Source: Dyella_A sp051962475 | GTDB lineage: Bacteria; Pseudomonadota; Gammaproteobacteria; Xanthomonadales; Rhodanobacteraceae | NCBI RefSeq assembly: GCF_051962475.1 | Contig: NZ_JBQCCF010000028.1 | Location: 1-64,000, forward strand | Direction of reading: 5' to 3' | Length of the DNA: 64,000 bases | The notes under the pieces: generated by a model | Seen by the model: only the letters and a program-made list of their open reading frames with translations | What the model was told of the DNA's origin: nothing | The model's database searches: none | Shown here: one piece after another, positions 57,724 through 64,000 of the stretch | Layout of the letters: every line of letters begins with the position of its first letter | How positions within the stretch are numbered: the first letter of the stretch is position 1 | Program-made: the position numbers and the translations under genes

Positions 57724-59346
57724 ATGAATACGTATGCAGTTGCTGGTTGCTGCACCGCGATACTGCATACCTTCGGGCGGCCTCGTCCATCCAGGAGCGT
57801 TCCCATCCACTCTTCCCATTCGCTTCCACGCGCTGACGCAGCCAGCGAACAGCCTCCTTCCACGCAGGTCCGGCCGGAACTCTCTTTCGGCCAGATCTGG
57901 AACATGTGCTTCGGCTTCCTCGGCATCCAGTTCGGCTTTGCACTACAGACGGCCAACATCAGCCGCATCTTCCAGACGCTGGGCGCGTCATTGGAGCAGA
58001 TCCCGTTGTTGTGGGTGGCCGCGCCGATCACCGGTCTGCTGGTGCAACCGGTCGTCGGCTACTGCTCGGACCGCACCTGGACCCGGCTGGGCCGGCGCCG
58101 GCCGTACTTCCTCGGAGGCGCGGTACTTGCCACCCTGGCGCTGTTGTGGATGCCCCACGCCACCACGCTGTGGACGGCCGCCGTGCTGCTGTGGCTGATG
58201 GACGGCACGTTCAACGTGGCGATGGAGCCGTTCCGCGCCTTCGTCGCCGACCAGCTGCCCGAACGGCAACGGCCGAGGGGCTACCTGATGCAGAGCTTCT
58301 TCATCGGCGTCGGTGCGGTGATCGCGTCCGTGCTTCCCTGGCTGCTTGCCACGGCGGGCGTGAGCAACGTGGCGCCCGAAGGCGGCCTGCCCGACACGCT
58401 GAAGTACGCGTTCTACGCCGGTGGCGTGGCCATGCTCGGCGCGGTGTCGTGGACGGTGCTGCGCACGCGTGAGTACCCGCCCGCCCAGCTGCTGGCCTTC
58501 GATCCGGCGCCGCCCGCTGCGCTGCCGGAGCTGCGAGGCATCCGGCGCAACGGCGCCGGCTGGCTGCTAGCTGGTGTCGTCGCGGGGCTGGCCATCCGCT
58601 CGCTGGCACTGCGCCAGGAGACCTATCTGCTCGCAGCCGGCCTCGCCGTCTACGGTCTGCTGCTGATCGGCTACGACGTCGCGCTGGCCGTGCGCCCCGT
58701 ACTGCGCACGCGGCGCGGCATGTTGGGGCACGTGCTCGGCGACCTGCACACGATGCCCGCGGCGATGCGCCAGTTGGCCTGGGTGCAGCTGTTCTCGTGG
58801 TTCGCGCTGTTCTCGATGTGGATCTACGCCACCGCCGCGGTGGCACGGGTGCAGTTCGGCACCACCGATCCGCACTCGGCCGCATTCAACGCGGCCGGCA
58901 ACTGGGTCGGCGTGCTGTTTGCGGTCTACAACGGCTGTGCCGCCCTGGCAGCGATCGTGATTCCGCGGCTGGTGCGACGCTGGGGCCTACAGGCCAGCCA
59001 CCTCGCCAACCTGTGGCTGGGCGGTGCGGGGCTGGTGTCGTTCCTGTTCATCCGCGACCCGCACTGGTTGCTGCTGCCGATGCTCGGCGTAGGGTTCGCC
59101 TGGGCGTCGATCCTCGCCCTGCCCTACGCGATGCTGTCCGACGCGCTGCCGGCGGCGAAGATGGGCGTGTACATGGGTATCTTCAATTTCTTCATCGTGA
59201 TTCCCCAGCTGGTCGCCGCCAGCCTGCTGGGCGAACTGCTGAAGCGATGCTTCCATGGTGAGCCGGTATGGGCGTTGGTGGTGGGCGGCGGGAGTCTGTT
59301 TGTAGCGGGGCTGTGCACGCTGAGGGTGCGACTGGCGCCCGGGTGA
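57724..59346 (+). CDS. SLC45/GPH-like sugar MFS permease
   Basis: The permease is 540 residues from the ATG at 57724 and has about 12 membrane segments starting at FGQIWNMCFGFLGIQFGFAL. PVVGYCSDRTWTRLGRRRPY is the typical loop 2-3 motif of the sucrose/maltose-type (SLC45-like) MFS branch, and EPFRAFVADQLPERQR follows. About 60 residues precede the first helix, so a shorter start is possible. It lies 117 bp ahead of an operon ending in a secreted GH13 enzyme, which suggests uptake of alpha-glucosides. Confidence 0.85.
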   Translation: MNTYAVAGCCTAILHTFGRPRPSRSVPIHSSHSLPRADAASEQPPSTQVRPELSFGQIWNMCFGFLGIQFGFALQTANISRIFQTLGASLEQIPLLWVAAPITGLLVQPVVGYCSDRTWTRLGRRRPYFLGGAVLATLALLWMPHATTLWTAAVLLWLMDGTFNVAMEPFRAFVADQLPERQRPRGYLMQSFFIGVGAVIASVLPWLLATAGVSNVAPEGGLPDTLKYAFYAGGVAMLGAVSWTVLRTREYPPAQLLAFDPAPPAALPELRGIRRNGAGWLLAGVVAGLAIRSLALRQETYLLAAGLAVYGLLLIGYDVALAVRPVLRTRRGMLGHVLGDLHTMPAAMRQLAWVQLFSWFALFSMWIYATAAVARVQFGTTDPHSAAFNAAGNWVGVLFAVYNGCAALAAIVIPRLVRRWGLQASHLANLWLGGAGLVSFLFIRDPHWLLLPMLGVGFAWASILALPYAMLSDALPAAKMGVYMGIFNFFIVIPQLVAASLLGELLKRCFHGEPVWALVVGGGSLFVAGLCTLRVRLAPG

Positions 59347-59463
59347 CTCCCGGCAGGTCACCAATCCGATAGTCGGGCGCTGCCATTGGACATGCCGCCC
59401 CGATGCGGCGGCGCGCGTGCCTGCCTAGCATGGACACCATACCGTCCCCGCCAGGCCTCCCCC

Positions 59464-60306
59464 ATGACGATCGATCTCGACCGGCCCTATCCGCTGTCCC
59501 CGCAGCAGGTGGCCGACTATCGCCGCGACGGCTTCATCAAGCTCAAAGACGTGTTCAGCGCCGACGAACTGCGCCACTTCGGCGAGGAGATCACCCGGCT
59601 CACCGTTGCGCTGAACACGCAGACCTTGCCGCTGGAGGAACGCAGCACCTATGACCGCGCTTTTCTCCAGGTGATGAACCTGTGGGAGGAAAGCGACACC
59701 GTGCGCACCTTCGTGTTCGGTAAGCGCCTGGCCGGACTCGCCGCGGCGCTGATGGAGGTGGACGGCGTGCGCCTGTACCACGACCAGTCGCTGTACAAGG
59801 AGCCCGGCGGCGGCATCACGCCCGCACATGCCGACCAGTACTACTGGCCGCTGGACAGCGACCGCACGATCACCGCGTGGGTGCCGCTACAGGCGGTGCC
59901 GCAGGACATGGGGCCGCTGGCGTTCTTCGCCGGCAGCCAGCACGTGGAGTTCGGCCGCGACCTGAAGATTTCCGACGAGAGCGAACAGGCGATCACCGCC
60001 AACATGGAGGCCGAAAGCTTTCGCGTGGTGGACGAGCCATTCGCGCTGGGCGAGGTCAGCTTCCACTCTGGCTGGACCTTCCACCGCGCCGGCCCCAACC
60101 GTTCGACGCAACCGCGCTCGGTGATGACGGTGATCTACATGGATCGCGACATGCGCCTGAAGGCACCGGAAAACCACATGCAGCAAGCCGATTGGGAACG
60201 CTGGTGCCCCGGTGCGTTGGTTGGCGTGGCGATCGACACCCCGAGGAATCCGGTGCTTTTCGAGCGCGGGGCCGTCGATGCAGCACCGCCCGCGCTGCCG
60301 GCATGA
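59464..60306 (+). CDS. phytanoyl-CoA-dioxygenase-family (PhyH) protein
   Basis: The 280-residue Fe(II)/2-oxoglutarate-type oxygenase has the HxD pair in PAHADQYYWP, a distal His in FHSGWTFHRAG and a 2-oxoglutarate-binding Arg candidate nearby (PRSVMT). The N-terminus YRRDGFIKLKDVFS is typical of PhyH. The substrate is unknown; phytanoyl-CoA is unlikely in this setting. Its stop overlaps the dehydrogenase start (ATGA). Confidence 0.88.
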   Translation: MTIDLDRPYPLSPQQVADYRRDGFIKLKDVFSADELRHFGEEITRLTVALNTQTLPLEERSTYDRAFLQVMNLWEESDTVRTFVFGKRLAGLAAALMEVDGVRLYHDQSLYKEPGGGITPAHADQYYWPLDSDRTITAWVPLQAVPQDMGPLAFFAGSQHVEFGRDLKISDESEQAITANMEAESFRVVDEPFALGEVSFHSGWTFHRAGPNRSTQPRSVMTVIYMDRDMRLKAPENHMQQADWERWCPGALVGVAIDTPRNPVLFERGAVDAAPPALPA

Positions 60307-61421
60307 CCGGCGACGTTGTCAGCGGCCGCGCAATCATCGCCGACGGCGAGGGACGCTTCGGCATCGAGACCATCGAGGTCGATCCGCCCGCCGCCGGCGA
60401 GGTGCGGGTGGCAATCACCGCCGCTGGCGTCTGTCACACCGACCACGCCTCGCTGCACTGGCCCGGCCCGCTGGTCATGGGGCACGAGGGTGCGGGTTAT
60501 GTCGAGTCCATCGGCGGGGGCGTCGAGGGCCTGCAGATCAGCCAGCCGGTGCTGCTGAACTGGGCGATTCCCTGCGGCCACTGCTTCCAGTGCGCACGCG
60601 GCGCCGCGCCGTTGTGCGAGCGCACCCACGAGCTGGACGTGCCGCGCCTGGGCACCAGCCGCGCGCATGCCGGCGCCACGCGATGGAACGGGCGCGCGAT
60701 CGATCGCGCGTTCCACCTCGGCACCTTCGCCCGCTACACCGTGGTGCGCGCCGAGGCGGTGACGCCACTGCCCGCGGAGCTCACGCCCGATGCCGCCTGC
60801 ATCCTCGGTTGCGCGGTGATGACCGGCGTGGGCTCGGCGGTGAACGTGGCCGACGTGCAACCGAGCGATACCGTGGCCGTGCTCGGTTGCGGCGGGGTCG
60901 GGCTGAACGTGATCCAAGGTGCGCGCATCGCCGGCGCACGCGCTGTCATCGCGATCGATCGCGTGCCGGCACGGCTGCAGCACGCGCATGCACTGGGCGC
61001 CACGCACACCCTGATCGCGCACGATGACGACACCGACCACGCACGACTGGTTGCCGCCGTGCAGGCGCTCACCGACGGCCGCGGTGTGGACCATGCCTTC
61101 GAGGCGACCGGTGCGCCGGCGCTGGCCTTCCTGCCGCTGAAGCTGGCCCGCCACGGCGGCAACGCGCTGCAGGTGAGCGGCGCGCATGGCGCGGCCTCGC
61201 TGCCGCTCACCGATCTGTTCTGGAACAAGCGCTACCTCGCGCCGCTGTATGGCGGCTGTGTTCCTTCGCGTGATTTCCCGCGGCTGTTCACGTGGCTCGC
61301 CGAGGGCCGGCTGGAGCTGGCCGGACTGATCAGTCACCGCTACCCGATGGAGGCGCTGGACCAGGCGTTCGACGACATGCTGCAGGGACGCAGCAGCAAG
61401 GGCGTGCTGCGCATCGCATGA
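60303..61421 (+). CDS. zinc-dependent alcohol dehydrogenase
   Basis: The 372-residue enzyme has catalytic zinc ligands in GVCHTDHASLHW and GHEGAGYVESIG, a structural zinc loop with CGHCFQCARGAAPLC, and the NAD fold VAVLGCGGVGLNVIQGA. The layout matches class-III-like alcohol/formaldehyde dehydrogenases. The structural loop has the four cysteines. It is coupled to PhyH upstream and to the esterase downstream by four-base overlaps, so it probably oxidises or reduces a product of the PhyH reaction. Confidence 0.92.
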   Translation: MTGDVVSGRAIIADGEGRFGIETIEVDPPAAGEVRVAITAAGVCHTDHASLHWPGPLVMGHEGAGYVESIGGGVEGLQISQPVLLNWAIPCGHCFQCARGAAPLCERTHELDVPRLGTSRAHAGATRWNGRAIDRAFHLGTFARYTVVRAEAVTPLPAELTPDAACILGCAVMTGVGSAVNVADVQPSDTVAVLGCGGVGLNVIQGARIAGARAVIAIDRVPARLQHAHALGATHTLIAHDDDTDHARLVAAVQALTDGRGVDHAFEATGAPALAFLPLKLARHGGNALQVSGAHGAASLPLTDLFWNKRYLAPLYGGCVPSRDFPRLFTWLAEGRLELAGLISHRYPMEALDQAFDDMLQGRSSKGVLRIA

Positions 61422-62239
61422 AGAATTCTCCCTTCCGCACCCTGGAATGCTCCGATCCGGTCCTCGGCGCAGATGGCCTCGCCTTCGTCACGGTGAAGAG
61501 CCCGGCACTGCGCCGGCGCGCCGATGCCACCCTGTTCGTGCCACCCGCCGCCCGGCAGGTGAGCGACCTGCCGATGATCGTGCTGCTGCACGGCGTGTAC
61601 GGTTCGCACTGGGCCTGGGCGCTGAAGGGGGGCGCGCATCGCACCGCGACGCGTCTGATCGACGAAGGTGCGCTGCCGCCGGTGGCGCTGCTGATGCCCT
61701 CGGACGGTCTGTGGGGCGACGGCTCCGGCTACGTGGCGCACGCCGAGCACGATGCCGAGCGCTGGATCATCGACGAAATCCCCGCACTGGCACGAGAAGT
61801 TGTCGCCGGCTGCACTGCGCACTCGCCGCTGCTGGTGGCCGGCCTCAGCATGGGTGGCTTCGGCGCCCTGCGACTGGCCGGCAAATATCCACAGCGCCTC
61901 GCCGCGGCCGCCGCGCTGTCGGCAGTGACCCACGTCGACCAGCTCGACGACCTGATCGAGGAAGGCACCCGCGGCTGGAGCGACCTTCCCGCCGACCGCG
62001 ACGTACTGGCCGCCCTCACCGCCGCTGGCAGGCTACCGCCGCTGCGCATCGACTGCGGGCTGGACGACCCCTACCTGCAAGCCAATCGCGACCTGCATCG
62101 CAGCCTGCAACGTGCTGCGATCGACCACCACTACGCCGAAGCTCCCGGCGGCCACGACTGGGCCTATTGGTCGCGGGCGCTGGAAGACACGCTGCGCTTC
62201 TTCGGCCAGGTACTGCACACCACCGAGGACCACGCATGA
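61418..62239 (+). CDS. S-formylglutathione-hydrolase-like esterase
   Basis: The 273-residue alpha/beta hydrolase has VLLHGVYGSHWAW, a nucleophile elbow GLSMGGFGALRLA, an acid candidate in CGLDDPYL and His in GGHDWAYW. It resembles the esterase D/FGH and tributyrin-esterase group. Next to a class-III-like dehydrogenase the pair recalls formaldehyde detoxification, but glutathione use cannot be shown from sequence. It overlaps both neighbours by four bases. Confidence 0.88.
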   Translation: MKNSPFRTLECSDPVLGADGLAFVTVKSPALRRRADATLFVPPAARQVSDLPMIVLLHGVYGSHWAWALKGGAHRTATRLIDEGALPPVALLMPSDGLWGDGSGYVAHAEHDAERWIIDEIPALAREVVAGCTAHSPLLVAGLSMGGFGALRLAGKYPQRLAAAAALSAVTHVDQLDDLIEEGTRGWSDLPADRDVLAALTAAGRLPPLRIDCGLDDPYLQANRDLHRSLQRAAIDHHYAEAPGGHDWAYWSRALEDTLRFFGQVLHTTEDHA

Positions 62240-63828
62240 TCCGCACCCGTCCGCTCCTCATCCGGCTCGGCGCCGCCCTGCTCGCGCTGGCCGCACCACT
62301 GGCGGTTGCCGCACCGTCCGCGCCAGCGTCGTCAGACAGCGGCCAGGTGTTCTACCAAATATTCTTCCGCAGCTTTCGCGATTCGAACGGCGACCGCATC
62401 GGCGACCTCAAGGGGCTCACCTCCAAGCTCGGCTACATCAAGGACCTCGGCGCCACCACCCTCCTGCTCACCCCGCTGCAGCCGTCGCCGTACTACCACA
62501 ACTATTTCGCCACCGCGTTCAAGGCGATCGACCCGGCCTACGGCACGATGGACGACTACTTCGCCTTCGTCCGCGCCGCGCACGCGAAAGGCCTGAAGGT
62601 GTATCTGGACGAGGAGTTCCAGTATGTCGCCGAGGGGCACTCGTGGTGGCGCGACGCAATCTGCCGGCCGCAGTCGCCCCATGCCGACTACCTGCTGTGG
62701 CGCGACGTGAAGCATTGCGTCGCCGAACCCTTCCTCGATCGCGCGAAGTGGCGCGGCTACGACGGCCGCGATATCGGCATCGCGATGGTCAATCTGCACG
62801 ACCCGGCGGTGAAGGCCTACTTCCGCGACCTGCTGCTGTACTGGGCCGACCCGCACGGTGACGGCAGCGGCCGCGACGGGGTGGACGGCTACCGCATCGA
62901 CCACATGATGGACGACCTCGACCACAAGGGCCTGGACACCCAACTGTTCGCGGATTTCTGGACGCCGATCTTCCAGGCGCTCAAGGCACGCCGGCCGCAG
63001 TTGCGCATCCTCGCCGAACAGGCCGGCTGGGGTTATGGCACCGAGTTCCTGACTCGGGGCCACGTGGACATGGTGTTCGCGTTCCCGCTGCGCGGCGCGC
63101 TGCTGTCGTTCGACAAGACGAAGATCGTCAAGGCGATCCGCGCGACCGACGCCGCCACGCCAGCGGGCAAGACCCAGGTGGTGTTCCTGGAGAACCACGA
63201 CGTCGACCGTTTCATGTCGCTGATCCACGGCGACCCGGCCAAGGCGCGCGCAGGCGCTGCGATCGCGCTGCTGCTCAAAGGCGACCCGCTGATCTACTAC
63301 GGTCAGGAGCTAGGCATGCGCGGCGCTCAGCCGAAAAACGTGGGTACTTCCAGCGGCATTCCGCTGTCCGACGCCACCGGTATTCCTCCGCGCGAGGCGT
63401 TCCGCTGGCAGGCCGACCTCGATGCGCCCGGCTCGGCCACCTGGTACCGCGGCGACCATTGGTTCTGGAAAGACCGCTTCAACCGCTCCCACGACGGCGT
63501 GTCGCTGCAGGAAGAGCAGGACCGCCCCGACTCGCTCTACCAGTGGTACCGCACTGTGCTGGCCCTGCGCCATGCCCGGCCGGAGATCGATCACGGCGCA
63601 CAGCGTATCCTCTGCGACGATGACGGCACGGTGCTGTGCATCTTGCGCGAACAAGGCAGGCGGCGAACGCTGTTGCTGGTGAACCTGGGCACGCGCGACG
63701 CGCGGCCGTCGCTCGACCCGGTTCTGATCCGCGGCACGGCATGGATCGACCTGATCGACGCCTCGGCACCCGCTCCGCTGGATGCGGTGCTGAAGCCGAT
63801 GCAGGTGCGCATAGTCGGTACACGCTGA
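62236..63828 (+). CDS. secreted GH13 alpha-amylase-family enzyme
   Basis: The 530-residue protein has a signal peptide (1-26, ending AVAAPS) and a GH13 barrel: FYQIFFRSFRDSNGDRIGDL at the start, nucleophile Asp in DGYRIDHM, acid/base Glu in RILAEQ, and the third acid in FLENHDVDR. A beta-rich domain follows. It acts outside the cytoplasm on an alpha-glucan or glucoside. The start overlaps the esterase stop (ATGA), making it the fourth gene of a coupled operon. Confidence 0.92.
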   Translation: MIRTRPLLIRLGAALLALAAPLAVAAPSAPASSDSGQVFYQIFFRSFRDSNGDRIGDLKGLTSKLGYIKDLGATTLLLTPLQPSPYYHNYFATAFKAIDPAYGTMDDYFAFVRAAHAKGLKVYLDEEFQYVAEGHSWWRDAICRPQSPHADYLLWRDVKHCVAEPFLDRAKWRGYDGRDIGIAMVNLHDPAVKAYFRDLLLYWADPHGDGSGRDGVDGYRIDHMMDDLDHKGLDTQLFADFWTPIFQALKARRPQLRILAEQAGWGYGTEFLTRGHVDMVFAFPLRGALLSFDKTKIVKAIRATDAATPAGKTQVVFLENHDVDRFMSLIHGDPAKARAGAAIALLLKGDPLIYYGQELGMRGAQPKNVGTSSGIPLSDATGIPPREAFRWQADLDAPGSATWYRGDHWFWKDRFNRSHDGVSLQEEQDRPDSLYQWYRTVLALRHARPEIDHGAQRILCDDDGTVLCILREQGRRRTLLLVNLGTRDARPSLDPVLIRGTAWIDLIDASAPAPLDAVLKPMQVRIVGTR

Positions 63829-64000
63829 GCTCCCGAGCCCGGACCGCGCTCCATCCCACCGTCATCCAGCGGAAGCCGCAACCCTGGCTGCTCCCGGCGA
63901 TGGAGCTCCTCACCCTGCGCTCATCTTCGGGCCGACTCTCCGCCCCCCAGACTGATGAAGTCACGCTTCTAGTCGGTGAATGAAGGTCTTACTGTGGCAG
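63829..64000. other. 172-bp right edge without a recognised gene
   Basis: After the GH13 stop no start with a ribosome-binding site or known protein beginning is visible before the window ends. No clear terminator was found. Confidence 0.4.

Overview
The window is a high-G+C gammaproteobacterial chromosome segment. Gene content and protein style (FNR-type respiration control, alternative complex III linked to a caa3 oxidase, XRE-poor, many short overlaps) point to the Xanthomonadales, most likely a Rhodanobacter/Dyella-like Rhodanobacteraceae; this is inferred from protein character only and was not checked against a database. No rRNA, tRNA, CRISPR array, intact insertion sequence or prophage was seen.

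Region 1 (1-20,600) looks like a low-oxygen/stress-survival locus. It holds a CBS-domain protein, a phosphoribosyltransferase-hydrolase fusion coupled to an erythromycin-esterase-family protein, three universal stress proteins, a cysteine-free Crp/FNR regulator, a response regulator/hybrid histidine kinase pair, a triple BON-domain protein, and a sulfide:quinone oxidoreductase operon that continues into a small membrane protein and an RND pump. A DUF4396 membrane protein, a cation/proton antiporter and a YihY-family protein follow. Six FNR-like palindromes (TTGAT-N4-ATCAA and variants) sit in its intergenic spaces, and three of them lie exactly 57 bp from the start codon they face. The content resembles the low-oxygen-activated (lxa) locus described in Burkholderia cenocepacia.

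Region 2 (20,619-32,606) is one 12-gene respiratory operon: alternative complex III (actA-G), a Sco copper chaperone and an A2-type caa3 cytochrome oxidase (coxBACD). Every neighbouring pair overlaps, so the whole quinol-to-oxygen chain is translationally coupled.

Region 3 (32,600-41,000) is a mixed zone: DUF72 protein, thioredoxin-reductase-like flavoprotein, ThDP-dependent pyruvate-oxidase-like enzyme, and then scars. An enolase-superfamily N-terminus is joined out of frame to a GH15 glucoamylase C-terminus (a deletion junction), a TacA-type antitoxin lacks its toxin, and a short RCC1-repeat remnant is present, along with several unknown proteins.

Region 4 (41,100-49,500) contains an MFS exporter, an alginate-export-type outer-membrane barrel and an AhpD-like protein in one operon opposite a LysR regulator; a lower-G+C DUF5694 gene; and a LysR/NmrA-type divergent pair.

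Region 5 (49,570-56,910) is a sulfur block, all on the minus strand: a cysteine-dioxygenase-like cupin and an FAD/NAD(P) protein, then the sulfate ABC importer (sbp-cysT-cysW-cysA) followed by an OprP/O-type porin. Region 6 (57,160-63,830) has a small membrane protein, an SLC45-like sugar permease whose possible ribosome-binding site is buried in a perfect hairpin, and a coupled operon of phytanoyl-CoA-dioxygenase-like protein, zinc alcohol dehydrogenase, esterase and a secreted GH13 enzyme.
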